Positions 11,497 through 22,399 of a stretch of 64,000 nucleotides of DNA are shown here, piece after piece (the first letter of the stretch is position 1; every line of letters starts with the position of its first letter). A program made the translations under genes and the position numbers. A model generated the notes under the pieces. The model saw only the letters and a program-made list of their open reading frames with translations, had not been told where the DNA came from and did not search any database. Origin of the DNA: Hawksworthiomyces lignivorus (taxonomy: Eukaryota; Ascomycota; Sordariomycetes; Ophiostomatales; Ophiostomataceae); the NCBI GenBank assembly GCA_002917075.1, contig NTMA01000016.1, positions 186,001-250,000 of the forward strand, in the 5' to 3' direction.

Positions 11497-14277
11497 TTAA
11501 TGTGACTTGGTCTCAACGCTCACCTTCCACACACGCCGGCCCTTGTCGTCACGGCCTTTGTCAACTGCCATCCCTTCCTTTGCTTCCTGCACTGGACGCT
11601 CCTCGCCGATCGGTAGGATGATATCCAGGCCGTTTGCTAGCCATAAGGGGGTCCACGCTGGAGCGTCTTCAACCGTTGCAGAAACCCGGACGACAGCCTC
11701 GGCGCTCACTACGATAGGCTCCACAGTCTTGCCATCAGACGATGCGATTGAATATGTCAACCGCATCTCGTAGATGGGCGAGCGGCCCTGGCGGCTGATG
11801 CCGTCATCTTCTAGCCAGGTGTTTGTGAAGGTTGCTCCTGACGCAGTGCCTGGTATCGCATGGCAGCGTGGGCCGGTCGGCGGCGGGTAGATCTCCACGC
11901 CACGCCAGTCGTCGAGGGCCATGCCCGGGAACTCGGCTTCTTCAGTGGCGTTGCCGGTGCGGCACGTGGTCGGCCGATTCTGGCCGACCGGCACGGCGCC
12001 ACCGCAGCGCGCCAGCACGGGAATCGACGCGTGCCAGACAGACGAGATTGTGTGCCATTGGCCAGCGGCCAGCCACTCGTAGGGGGCATTTACGTTGAGA
12101 AAGCCGTACAACGTCGAGGCGCTAGTCGACTTCTCCGACGAAGAAGCAGATTTTGGCAGATACACATCTGCGACAGATTTCCCGGGCTCGTAGACACCTG
12201 CAACAAGCAGAGTGTCGCCAAACCAGTACTGGGTGTCGCCGTCCAAGAGCGGCTGCGTCCAGACCTCAGGGTCCTGCTCGTAACCCCAGCCCGTCCAGCG
12301 CATAGGCGGTAGGGCCGCCAAGTGGGAGAGCAGGCTCTGTGAATAGGTGTAAGGGATTAGCTCATAGCGACGCTTGATGGCGGCGCGCACGAGCGGCGTA
12401 GCTTCCGGGTGCATCCAGGGCTCGATGACGCCTCCGACGAGGTTGTCCTGCTCAGACGTCTTGTAGCAGTTGATGGCGAAACGCGGCTGGTGGATGCCCA
12501 GCTGAACCCAGCGAACGAGGTGCTCGGCGGTGGGCTGGGGCCCCTCGAAGCCGCCAATATCATGGCCGTAGCAGTGGAGGAGCGAGAACCCTGCGTTCAG
12601 GGAGAGGGCGTTGGCGCCCTTCATACCGGCCCAGCTGGTCACATTGTCGCCGCTCCACGATGAACACGCATACCTCATTGTTCCCGGCGTTGCGCTGCGC
12701 GTAAGCACGAGGGGTCGCTCGTCAGGTGCAGCGGCAACACAGGCGTCGTGCGAGCTCTTGCCCATAAGCTCTGTGTGCAAAGCGCGGCCCCACAAGCCGA
12801 TATGCTTCATCTTCCGCACCACGGTCTCTGCTGCCTTGACTTCCCAGCTCACTGTGTCTCCGTTGGTAGCCTCGTTTTTGTCCAGGACGGGCATAGGCAC
12901 AGGCACTGTCTCTAGAGCACACTCCCAGTCGTCGCTGAAAATATTGAACTCATTATTGTCGTTCCACATGGCGTCGATACCTACCGCCTTGAGTGCGCAG
13001 CAGCCCTCATACCACCAATCGAAGCCAGCACGGCTAGTGAAATCGATATGACTACCCTCGCCACTCTCACCGCCGCCGGCACTCCACAGTCGAGCCACGG
13101 CGGTCGTACCGGTCCGGGGGTCTGTGAAGAATGCGTTACGTCGCTTCAATTCCTCATAAGCTGGGTGGTTCGCCAGAACGTAGGGTTTGATGTTGGCTAA
13201 CAGTCGCACACCTCGCTTGTGGCATGCGGCGGTAAACGCGCGCGGATCCGGAAACCGGTGGTAGTTCCACGTGAACACATTCCGGGTCTTTGGTGGCATC
13301 TCAGCGATCGTATATCCAGAGCTCATCTGGAACGCGGAGACGGGGATGTCGTGCTTAGTACAGTTGTCCAGGAAGTTTAAGACCACGTCCACCGCCCGTG
13401 GCTCGTCTTCCATCGTGTACTTCATGCCACCACTAACGTATCCCATCATATAGCGAGGTGCTAGAAGCGGGTAGCCGACGACGTCGGCATATAAGCGTAC
13501 GACTTCGGCCACGTTGTCACCGATGAGGAGGTACTGCTCGAGGCCGCCATAAGCCTGGCGGTAGACCTTGAAATGGCCCCACATGCCGTCGATCTCCGAG
13601 CCGATGCTCCAAGTGCCACGAGAATGTGACGTCGAGAAGATGCCGACACAGCCTTGTGGCGTGACGTGAACGAGCAAGGGGATGTGTTTGTACAATGGAT
13701 CAGTGCGGTAGGCATCGTAGCCGAAGGTATCACTAGCTGTGATGTTGAAGCTACGACCGCCTAGGTTCATGGGCGCTGCTTTCTCGCCTAAGCCGACGTA
13801 CAGGTCGCCTTTCTTGTAAGACGAATAGTGAGCAATGCCAGTATCGGTAGCCACGTAGGACCGGAAATTCATGTCTCGGTACAGCGGCTTCTGAACGCCA
13901 TCAAGGTAGAGCGAAACAGTAGGCGCATTGTTCCACTCAACGACGGCTTTCACAGCTCCCGCACAGACGGTGCATCTCCGGTTCTCACTGTCAAGGATCT
14001 TACTTATTGTGACAGCTGTGTTGTTCGTTTCGCAAGTGAAGCGAGGCTCGAGCTTCTTCGCACTAGGAAATGGGGGCAACGGGTGATTGGGAGAAGTGAA
14101 TGTCGTGCGGTAGATACCTGGCCGGACAGCCTCGAAGGTGAAGTCGAAATGATTCCCAGCAACATCGTCAGTTGACCGTAGAGCCACAGACGGTGAAACA
14201 AGCCCTGATGAGTTCAGGCCAGCGCTCGACTCTTGGAGTATATACTTGCTGGGTGTATGCTCGACTTGATGCAACAT
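11497..14277 (-). CDS. GH31 family glycoside hydrolase, probably intracellular, intronless
   Basis: This 926-residue protein is a retaining glycosidase of family GH31, whose members release alpha-linked glucose or xylose. The catalytic barrel contains the nucleophile region GIDAMWNDNNEF and the acid/base region SSWSGDNVTSW, with GGFEGPQPT and WMHPEATPLV further on, followed by the C-terminal beta domains (YWFGDTLLVAGVYEPG). The N-terminal beta-sandwich region precedes the barrel. There is no signal peptide after the ATG at 14277, so the enzyme likely works on substrates imported into the cell. That fits the alpha-glucoside-type permease at 20.5 kb. A TGTAGCCG sequence lies about 520 bp upstream. 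It could be an alpha-glucosidase, an alpha-xylosidase or an enzyme for an unusual glycoside; sequence alone does not decide. Confidence 0.93.
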   Translation of the reverse strand: MLHQVEHTPSKYILQESSAGLNSSGLVSPSVALRSTDDVAGNHFDFTFEAVRPGIYRTTFTSPNHPLPPFPSAKKLEPRFTCETNNTAVTISKILDSENRRCTVCAGAVKAVVEWNNAPTVSLYLDGVQKPLYRDMNFRSYVATDTGIAHYSSYKKGDLYVGLGEKAAPMNLGGRSFNITASDTFGYDAYRTDPLYKHIPLLVHVTPQGCVGIFSTSHSRGTWSIGSEIDGMWGHFKVYRQAYGGLEQYLLIGDNVAEVVRLYADVVGYPLLAPRYMMGYVSGGMKYTMEDEPRAVDVVLNFLDNCTKHDIPVSAFQMSSGYTIAEMPPKTRNVFTWNYHRFPDPRAFTAACHKRGVRLLANIKPYVLANHPAYEELKRRNAFFTDPRTGTTAVARLWSAGGGESGEGSHIDFTSRAGFDWWYEGCCALKAVGIDAMWNDNNEFNIFSDDWECALETVPVPMPVLDKNEATNGDTVSWEVKAAETVVRKMKHIGLWGRALHTELMGKSSHDACVAAAPDERPLVLTRSATPGTMRYACSSWSGDNVTSWAGMKGANALSLNAGFSLLHCYGHDIGGFEGPQPTAEHLVRWVQLGIHQPRFAINCYKTSEQDNLVGGVIEPWMHPEATPLVRAAIKRRYELIPYTYSQSLLSHLAALPPMRWTGWGYEQDPEVWTQPLLDGDTQYWFGDTLLVAGVYEPGKSVADVYLPKSASSSEKSTSASTLYGFLNVNAPYEWLAAGQWHTISSVWHASIPVLARCGGAVPVGQNRPTTCRTGNATEEAEFPGMALDDWRGVEIYPPPTGPRCHAIPGTASGATFTNTWLEDDGISRQGRSPIYEMRLTYSIASSDGKTVEPIVVSAEAVVRVSATVEDAPAWTPLWLANGLDIILPIGEERPVQEAKEGMAVDKGRDDKGRRVWKVSVETKSH

Positions 14278-15551
14278 GGCGGCAAGAGAAGAGAAGGAAG
14301 GAGAGGAAATTTGAGCAGAAAAGCGCCTGTGGGGCCAAAAGGTGTAGATCTTACAGCGATGGGCTTACATGCCAAGGAGAAGAAATCGATATTCAAGCTT
14401 TTCAAGCTTTGGAGTAGTACTATCATTTTAACCATGTCTCCAAATTTACGTTATATAAGAGAGGCGACATATCAGCGAGAACGGAGCAAGATGAAGCGAG
14501 GGCCGAACAAGCTCAAGGCCGAAGAACTGACAAGGAGGAACCAACGATGAAGAAATGAAAGAGGCGGAGCTAAGGACTAGAAAATGCACGAATAGCAATG
14601 TTGAAGGATGTGATCATTGGCAGACCGAGAACGGAGAACATCTTTAGCCATTTCTTTCACGGAGGCCGGATTTAATCTAGAGCAGAGCTGCGAGGAAGTG
14701 GAGAAACGATGGAAGAGAGGGGGCATGGGAACAAGACATGAAGATGGATCGGTATGGCCGTGGCACATGCTAGTGGAGGCGATAGAGAAGGGCACTGTGT
14801 AGCCGCGACGAAGAGACGAAATAGAGAAACAGTAAATAAGCAAGAGAAAAGCTGTCCTTTGTAGCAACTAGAAAAATAAACAGGTTATCGTTTTTGGTAG
14901 AGTAAAACGTATATCCTATGTGGATATCTTACGCCGCTTAGGGATTCGAGGAGCTTTACGAGCTTCAGCTATTTCCTGAACTATGATGACAAATGAAGAG
15001 ATATGAGGAGACGAAGACGAAGAGATGAGGAAAAGCAAAGACGATGTTTGACATTTGAGTGAGAGATTGAAAGCGATCCAATAGGAGCTGAGCATCGCAG
15101 TTGCACCGGCTGACAGGTGTGACCATTCAGCAAACCACTTTTAGTACCTGGAGCCCCTGTCATCGGCTATAGCACAGTGCCCGGCGCAGTGTATATAAAC
15201 GGCAGCGTCTTACACACTGAGTCAACCTCACCTGCAGCCTTCGTCCCTATCCAACAGCGTGAGCCTCCAGACCCACCTGGACTTCAACAAGCACACATAC
15301 ATTCAGCGATACTCATGGGTTTTCGAAATTCTTGCTCCCCCTTGTCTTATAGACATTTGCGAGCACAACGGGAGTTTTATGTTTCTAATAAAATTTTCTT
15401 CTCGTTGCCTAGTTTTTCTAGTGTTCCTATACAAATTTCTACTATATCATTTTGCATTAAACATTCACCCAAATGCTGTGATCTACTACACTCCGTCGCT
15501 GGGGCTAAATATTTTCATCCAGCGCTTGCACATTGTTAGCAGCTTTTCATA
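14278..15551. other. Promoter region of GH31 and 3' flank of the dioxygenase gene
   Basis: Purine-rich sequence just upstream of GH31, then a stretch with a plus-strand TATATAAA at about 15191 followed by a CT-rich leader-like segment and weak open frames up to 15555. The frames have no recognised motif. No RNA gene was found. Confidence 0.45.
14798..14805 (+). promoter_or_regulatory. TGTAGCCG motif upstream of GH31
   Basis: TGTAGCCG about 520 bp before the GH31 start. The same 8-mer occurs twice between the dioxygenase and its divergent regulator gene. Proposed as a weak regulator site; evidence is co-occurrence only. Confidence 0.3.
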
Positions 15552-16841
15552 CTAGCCAAGATCTGGGCACAAAATGCATCTCACCTTATCGTACGGTGTC
15601 TCAGCTTCGACAAAGCGCAGGTCGGTCGCGAGCCGGATCCTGTCTTGGGGGTCGTGGTTTTTGCAGCTTGCATGGATAATGTAAGGGTTGTGGAAGATTA
15701 CGTCGCCTGCCTCGTACGCACCAATGAGCCACTTCCTCTGCGCCTCCTGGCCGAACTTGGTCGCATCACGACTCAAGAATCCTCCGTCATTCATATTCTT
15801 GTTGAAAGCCGAGATGCGCTCTTCGTCTGTCAGTCCGCTACTGTAGGCTTTGCGTGTGAAGTCGTTCTCGGTTGACTCGCCCAGATCAGCAGATCGCTCG
15901 AGATACATGAGACCGCCTGCCTCCAACGAGACATCTCCCAGTGGCACCCAAGCCGTGATGCTGGTAGGAGGACCGGCGCGAACGTACATCTGGTCGTAGT
16001 GCACCGCGGCCATCTCGCTGTTGGGCGTATACGGCCTCAGCAGCGTCCGCGTGAGCATTGTCTCGGTCGCCCAGCCAGTCAGCTTGCGGACGAACGCGCG
16101 CAGCTGTGGGTGCTTGGTGAAGCTCAGATAGAAAGGCGCCGCATGCGCTTTGAACATGAGATCCACGTACAAGTCCGACTCCGGGTCCCCCTCCATACCA
16201 TACAGCCGGCGGAGGGAGCCTGGTGGCAGGTACTTGCGTCCGTCGGCGCCACAGTAGATGCCACTAACAGGGTCAGTGCCCTCCTTGAGGATGCCGCAGG
16301 GCGACACAAATTCAAAATATTTCTTACGGCAGTCAAGCACGTCTTCTTTAGGCAACACGCCCTTGACCTACGTATAGTAAATAGAGAAGCAAAAGCAGAC
16401 GACATACGTTAGCCATTTGTCGGCAAGTTCTTCCTACATATCCTCAAACATTCACTGCACTTCACTTTGCTACGCTTCTTAACTTACGAGTAGATATCCA
16501 TCTTGCTGAAACCGCTTGCGCATGATTTCAACGGGAGTATCAGGCGATGTTGGTTGGAGGTACCCCAGCTGCTCTGGCACCAGAGGCCCAAACGCGGACT
16601 CCAGCTTCAAATCTTTGAATTCCGCTGGATGATAGTGTCCATATTGGTCGTCTGCAGCGAGTTCTTCCTCAGAATAGATAACTCTGGGGAAACGGGTTTG
16701 TGAGCTCAAGTCGCTCGAAGCCTGTAAGTGTGAGACTTCAGGATCAACGGCGCCTGTGCCATAGTGTATTTGGTGGCTTCAGTGATGAGATCCGTTGGTT
16801 TAGCTATGGGATACACTGGTTTTGCTATCCACTTTCTCCAT
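15552..16841 (-). CDS. Phytanoyl-CoA dioxygenase (PhyH)-like Fe(II)/2-oxoglutarate oxygenase
   Basis: Exons 16841-16815, 16721-16488 and 16367-15552 join in phase to give 358 residues. The first exon codes for only nine residues; without it the frame has no ATG before residue 75 or so, which is why I chose this start. The body follows the PhyH fold: FQQDGYLLVKGVLPKEDV near the N-terminal helix, then VHYDQMYVR supplying the iron-binding H-x-D, a W-V-PLGDV segment, and the distal histidine in HNPYIIHASCKN with a nearby arginine (DRIRLATDLRF) for 2-oxoglutarate. Such enzymes hydroxylate CoA esters or many other small molecules, including natural products. It is divergent from the Zn2Cys6 gene at 17155, across a 313-bp promoter with two copies of a shared motif. 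Substrate unknown. Confidence 0.88.
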
Positions 16842-16976
16842 ACCTGTTGACGTTTTTGCTGTTAATTATATACCTGCCCATAATTGTGAGCACCCTTGCT
16901 AGCTCTGTAAGTTCTCCACAGACTATGATTTTAGCGCCGGGGGTTATTAGGAGTGCTTTTGCCGACTCGAGTAGAT

Positions 16977-17020
16977 TATCTGTAGCCGAGTGAGCACTAG
17001 CCACGCCATCTGTAGCCGGC
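16977..17020. promoter_or_regulatory. Two near-identical motifs in the PhyH/regulator divergent promoter
   Basis: ATCTGTAGCCG occurs at 16978-16988 and again at 17008-17018, 30 bp apart and roughly midway between the two divergent start codons. The second copy continues as GCCAAAATTCCG; a close relative (ATCTACAGCCGG, then AAGATTCC) lies upstream of the permease at 20103. They are candidate sites for the adjacent Zn2Cys6 regulator. Confidence 0.45.
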
Positions 17021-17154
17021 CAAAATTCCGTGGAGGAAGAGCTGAAATTGTTCTATCACCTTGCTCCTGGCGGCTTAACTGTTCCCCAATACCAGATCTC
17101 TTTCCCACCTGTGGCCTACAACGAACCTGATGCGGCCTCGGGGTAAAAGATACA

Positions 17155-19873
17155 ATGACAAAAAGCACCGGAGAGAGGATTGGCAGGGCGTGCGTCCGTT
17201 GCCGGCAGAAAAAGACGAAATGTGACCTGTCTGTGACATGCTTGCTATTTCCTTCCCATCTACGATGTTACTCGCGCTAATATGAGTCCTCTTGAAATAG
17301 AACGTCCATTGGGGAGGCCGGCAAGCCACCGTGTCTGAAATGCCACCGGGAAGGCCTGGACTGCGTCCTTGCCGGATCCAGGCGTGGAGGAAATTACACG
17401 CACTTGCGGAGCAAATTCAAGGGTTCTGGAGGGCAGCAGCAGCAGGAGCGCCAGATCCGCAGGCAGACATCCGTAGTAATAGACATCCCAGATTCGAGTC
17501 CCGTCTCCAGCTCCGATCCAGTTCTCGGCGGATCCCAGTCAACTCCCATCGCTTCGTCCTTTCCACCCCGCCACGACCAGACTCGCGAATCTTCTGCCGG
17601 GCCGGCGGCTGGCGTACAAAACCCCCTCCAGGCGCTGCAGATTCTCGTCCAGGCAGCGGCTTCGGTTCCAGCTGCTCCGGCTGTTCAAGATGCCACATCT
17701 CCGATATCGCCGCCGGGTGCGCAATCCAACGAGCCCGGAACCCCAAAAACGCTCTCCTCCGGCCGCGGCGGGCGCGGCACAGCGGTAACCGAGTACAGTC
17801 TCGAAACGTATGCTCCGGTAGCGGATGGTCTACTTGACCGCAGCATGCTGGCTCACCTACTTACTTAGTACGTTGTAAAGCTTATAATTCTTATCGTCGA
17901 CCAGACTGTCGTTCTAAAATTTCCGTGTTCTTTATTAGCTATGCTGAGCGATATCATCCTTTTATGCCCATCGTGCCTAAAGAAGTTCTATTGCCCGACA
18001 ACGTCACACAAACTGCCGCAGAAGAGCCGTTCCTCTTGACATGCCTCCTCACTATAGCTACTAGAGACCGCAAGGGTCTAGAAGTACTTCATCACGGACT
18101 ATGGTCACACGTCTGCAAGGGTATTCTTGATGTTGTGCTCGGCACCGCGGCCGCAGCCAACGTCGGAACGGTTGAAGGCTTACTGATGCTAGCTGAATGG
18201 GTTCCTCAGGACAACATGGGTGTCTCCTCTGCTGCGACAGCGGCCATTGGAGGCGACAGGGCAGCTTGGTCTCTAATCGGACTGGCTGTCCGGCAGGCTT
18301 ACTTGCTCCGCCTCGACACCTACTCCTTCCGGGTGGAAACCAAGGGCGAAGCAGCAGCTCTCACTCACCGCAAAAGACTGGCATGGACATGTAAGTGATA
18401 AGATATGATTTGTCTCGCCTCCAAAGTACAATTACGCCAACGTTTCTAACCTTTTTTTTCACACACCACTGCTAGTTGTCTTTCTACTTGACCGTCAAAT
18501 TGCAATCCGTATGGGGCAGGCTTTCTGGTGCCGTGGGCCAGGATCATCGGCAAGGTTCACACCCGAGGACTACCCGACCCTACTGCCTATCGATTCAATG
18601 GGCGATGACTACGCCTCGCTGGTCTTGGCGCAAGTTGAGCTCACTGTGATCTTCGGCAATGTGCACGACATTTTGTATGCATCCAGAAGCCGTACGCTTG
18701 CACTGATGCTGATGGGCGACTACACCAAATACCTTGATGACTGTATGCGCGCTATGACCGCTTGGAAGGTTATATGGGGCCGCCGCGTACGAGTGGCATC
18801 GCATCTGCGCTGTTTGCTCGACATACAATACGAATACCTTAGCCTGTACGTCCAAACATTCGCGTTTCAAGCCGTTATTTGCCGGGCGTTCGAATATTCA
18901 CACCACCACGCGGAGAAGAGCAGTGGCTTGCAGCGAGATGGCTCGCAAAACACTGGATACAGTGCAACCACGCAGCGAGAATCCCTCCACGACGCAACCC
19001 GCGCCATGTATTTTCCCTATGGCGTCATGGCGTGCCAGGACAGTCGATATATCTACGGCGCCGCTGAGGCGGCTACCACCCTCCTTCAGATCCTCTGTCA
19101 CCGGATGGAACACGCAAAATATCTTCGCTACCTTCCAGTGCGCTATTATCTGTGAGCCTACCTGTGCACGAACATGTTCCAAGCATGATGGCCGAATGAT
19201 TAGTAATAACTACACCATCACTAACATGCAATACAGATATGCCATCCACTCAGCAGTCTTCCTCTTTAAAGCTCACAGCCTCGGAGCAGTGTCGCCCGAG
19301 GTATACAAGCGCTCTGCGGAACTTGTTCGGACATTCGTGTCACAACTAGCTGCAGCAGCCACAGACGAGAAACATATTGCATCCAGGTACAGCAAGCTTC
19401 TGGCAAGCCTTTGGTTCCGCGAACAAGGGATGGCAGATCCGCATCCGAGTCCTTTTGTAACCCAAAGTAGCCCAACTCAGGTTCAAGATCAGAGCCAGAG
19501 CCGAAGTCAGACCAGTCAACAAAATTCCAACGCTCATTCACGGCCGCGTCTGTCAATAGAAGAACGCTGGCAAGAAATCGCTTCTTCTACGGCTGGAAGT
19601 ACCTTATTAGCCCGCGGAGGACCGTTGCTGAGCGGTGGCACGGCTTCGCCGACGGCTGTACAAGAAAATCACGATGATATGTTCTATGCAGATGGCTTTA
19701 ATATTGATATCGGAGGGGCAATGGTGGCTGGAGACCCCGGGATGAATGGTCTGGCGACTGGCGACTTTTCTAGTTCTTTGGACGGAAGCCTCGCATTCCC
19801 CGGGTTGTACACCTCCTGTTTTCCCACCAATCTCCTGGGGTCAACCGACAACCTCTATGGTGGCCAATTCTAG
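17155..19873 (+). CDS. Zn2Cys6 transcription factor with fungal-specific TF domain, five exons
   Basis: Exons 17155-17228, 17301-17867, 17939-18390, 18476-19151 and 19237-19873 join in phase to about 801 residues. The zinc cluster is split by the first intron: ACVRCRQKKTKCD in exon 1 and PPCLKCHREGLDC in exon 2, giving all six cysteines, followed by a basic SRRGGNY linker. The middle-homology domain starts near HLLTYYAERYHPFMPIVP and includes LAWTFVFLLDRQIAIRMG, both typical of fungal_trans regions. The C-terminus is rich in Gly, Ser and Gln and may activate transcription. It sits between the PhyH gene, divergent from it, and the sugar permease, same strand, so it is the likely pathway-specific regulator of the glycoside module. 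Confidence 0.92.
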
Positions 19874-20526
19874 TAGAATAAAATACGATCTAGAACTTGC
19901 TTTTACCCCTGAGTTGTACTAGGCTGCCGCCGTGTATACATGAGGGTAAGCAGCACAGTGTAAGCCGATAGTGACCCGACTACGATCCTAGATCGCTCGA
20001 TATTATGTACAATACAGCATTGAGAAGTCAGCAGCAACTACCGTTTTAATTTTCCGTAACCCGGTAAGTGGTTCCATAATTTTAGCGTGGAAGCCCATAG
20101 CCATCTACAGCCGGAGCTAAGATTCCATCGCGTTAGCGCTTGCGATGGGTTCGTTCCACCGATATGCGTTTTCCTCTCAGATCCATCTGGCGACGGAAAA
20201 ATTTGATTCTTTCTCTCTGGGCATGATAACCCGGATTGCCACTCTTCACTTTATACGTTTTCCTTTACACCGTTCTGCCCCGTGGGGTAGTTGTGGGGTT
20301 GTAGCTCGGCCATGTGCTCTGCTCTGCTATAAAGACTTGGTGGCATATCTGGCCGAACAGTTTGGCTGTGTCTCAAGGCATAGAATAGCATTAGTCCAGC
20401 CAGACATCTCGTTAGCTGTACTCTATTCTTCGTTATCTATTTTTCTTCGCTTCGTTATCTATTTTTCTTCGCTATACAGTTTATACAGCGTCATTTCTTA
20501 ATCGGAGATCTATTTTATTCGTCACG
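19874..20526. promoter_or_regulatory. Promoter region of the permease with an ATCTACAGCCGG motif
   Basis: Positions 20103-20114 read ATCTACAGCCGG and are followed by AAGATTCC, closely matching the element at 17008 in the PhyH/regulator promoter. The region ends in CT-rich repeats (TTCTTCGC, TTATCTA) just before the ATG at 20527. Confidence 0.45.
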
Positions 20527-22185
20527 ATGCTAGAGCATAAAGAAGATACCACGGCTGCCCAGACGCAGATTGTGGTAGCTACTGACAAGGACGAAGAGCA
20601 TGGCGGCGACGACCCTAAGATTATCTTAAGCAGCGCTATCCAGGCCACCGACGAGGAGCACGCGATGACGCTACGCGAGGGTCTCGCCAAGTACCCGGCG
20701 GCAGTGTGGTGGTCAATGTGGTTCACACTTTCGCTCGTCATGCAGGGCTTCGACCACGCCTTCATCTTCGGCTTCATCGCCTTCCCTGCTTTCGAGAAGA
20801 AATATGGCCAGGAGACAGCACCAGGGTCGGGCAGCTACCAAATTCCAGCGTCGCAGCAGGCGGGAGTAACTAATGGTGTGGCTGCCGGCGAGATCGTCGG
20901 CCTGCTCTTCAATGCCTGGGCTGCTGACCATTTTGGCTACCGCCCCGTCATGATGGCGTCGCTGGTGGCCCTGATCGGGTTTGTCTTCTTGCAATTCTTC
21001 GCTAAGGACATCTACATGTATATGGGCGCCGAGATTCTCCTGGGTGTGCCCTGGGGTGTCTTTCAGACGTTGACGACGACGTATGCTGCCGAGATCTGTC
21101 CTGGTGTCCTTCGCCCCTATCTGACCATGTTCGTGGCAGGCGCCTGGTGCGTCGGCTACCTCATTGGCACGGGTGTAATCCGTGGCTTCACTGGCGTCGA
21201 CAGCGAGTGGGCCTACCGCATCCCATTTGCCTTGCAGTGGTTCCCACCCATCCCCATCCTCATTGCAGTGTACTTTGCGCCTGAGTCGCCGTGGTGGCTC
21301 ATGCGCAAAGGGCGCGTGGAGCAGGCGACAGCGATGGTGCGCCGGCTGCGAGCCAAAGGCACTTCTGAAGAAGACATCGCCAACACCATCAGCATGATGC
21401 AGCACACGGTCGCGCTGGAGGCAAATATGCAGCATGAAGATGCACAAGCCCAGAAACATGGCTGGTTCACTCCCTACCGTCAGCTTTTCCAGGGCGAGAA
21501 CCGGCGCCGCACCGAGATTGCCTTCTGGGTCTACACCAGCCAGCAAATTTGCTCCGCTCTGCTATCATACATTGTCTACTTCCTTGAGCAGGCGGGCTTG
21601 TCTACGTCAATATCCTTCGACTTTGCCATGGGTGAGTATGCACTAGGCACAGTGGGTACCATGGTGGCCTGGTTCTTGGTGCCGCGCTGGGGCCGGCGCA
21701 CATTTTACTTATTTGGACTCGGTTTCATGGCCTCTACCACTTTCGTTATCGGATTCTTAGGCATCGGAAACACAGTCGCGCACCCAGCACTGGCGAACGG
21801 CGTGGGTTCCATCTTGCTGGTCCAGTACTTCGTCTTCTTCTCTACGCTAGCACCGGTTACCTATACAATCGTCTCAGAAATTGCATCCAACCGTTCACGC
21901 ACAAAGACCGTCGCTTTTGGCCGTATCGGCTACAACGCCGTCACTTTTGTCTATGGCCAGCTGCTGCCGCGCATGATCCAGCGCACTGCATGGAACTGGG
22001 GTGCTAGGTGTGGGTTTTTCTACGGCGGTCTCATGTCTATAGCTTTTTTCTGGGCGTACTTCCGTGTACCTGAGACGAAAGGCCGCACCTTTGCCGAGAT
22101 CGATATTCTCTTCAAGAACAAGGTCGGAGCCCGCCGTTTTCGTAAAGCTAAGGTGGATCTCGCCTCCGAGACGGTCGAACAGTGA
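20527..22185 (+). CDS. MFS sugar transporter, alpha-glucoside (maltose) permease type
   Basis: A 552-residue, intronless sugar porter with a cytoplasmic N-terminus of about 60 residues and 12 hydrophobic segments. Family signatures include the intracellular motif PESPWWLMRKGR after TM6, AEICPGVLRPYLT between TM4 and TM5, the loop NRSRTKTVAFGRIGYN, and PETKGRTFAEID after TM12. The long PSQQ-like first external loop (SYQIPASQQAGVTNG) and the overall pattern resemble fungal maltose/alpha-glucoside:H+ symporters rather than hexose facilitators. It would import a di- or oligosaccharide or a glucoside, which the cytoplasmic GH31 enzyme could cleave. A motif shared with the PhyH/regulator promoter lies about 410 bp upstream. 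The exact substrate cannot be read from the sequence. Confidence 0.92.
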   Translation: MLEHKEDTTAAQTQIVVATDKDEEHGGDDPKIILSSAIQATDEEHAMTLREGLAKYPAAVWWSMWFTLSLVMQGFDHAFIFGFIAFPAFEKKYGQETAPGSGSYQIPASQQAGVTNGVAAGEIVGLLFNAWAADHFGYRPVMMASLVALIGFVFLQFFAKDIYMYMGAEILLGVPWGVFQTLTTTYAAEICPGVLRPYLTMFVAGAWCVGYLIGTGVIRGFTGVDSEWAYRIPFALQWFPPIPILIAVYFAPESPWWLMRKGRVEQATAMVRRLRAKGTSEEDIANTISMMQHTVALEANMQHEDAQAQKHGWFTPYRQLFQGENRRRTEIAFWVYTSQQICSALLSYIVYFLEQAGLSTSISFDFAMGEYALGTVGTMVAWFLVPRWGRRTFYLFGLGFMASTTFVIGFLGIGNTVAHPALANGVGSILLVQYFVFFSTLAPVTYTIVSEIASNRSRTKTVAFGRIGYNAVTFVYGQLLPRMIQRTAWNWGARCGFFYGGLMSIAFFWAYFRVPETKGRTFAEIDILFKNKVGARRFRKAKVDLASETVEQ

Positions 22186-22399
22186 GACACGACAGCCTGG
22201 AGAGAGAAGATTTACCGAGCCATCCAGGTTTCTCGTTATAAAGCCACTTATTTGGAATACAATATATTCAATAGCACATCAATTTCTAGAGTAAATATTG
22301 ACCAACGAGCGCCTTCATAGTGTTACAAAGCTCATAGCCTACAAGCGACTTATCAAATAAATCATTAACTTTGTTAGCCTTTTTGTCCTTATGATCAGT

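Noticed and set aside
20713..21546. 277-codon antisense frame in the sugar permease
   Set aside because: Shadow frame opposite a well-supported transporter, with no recognisable domain.
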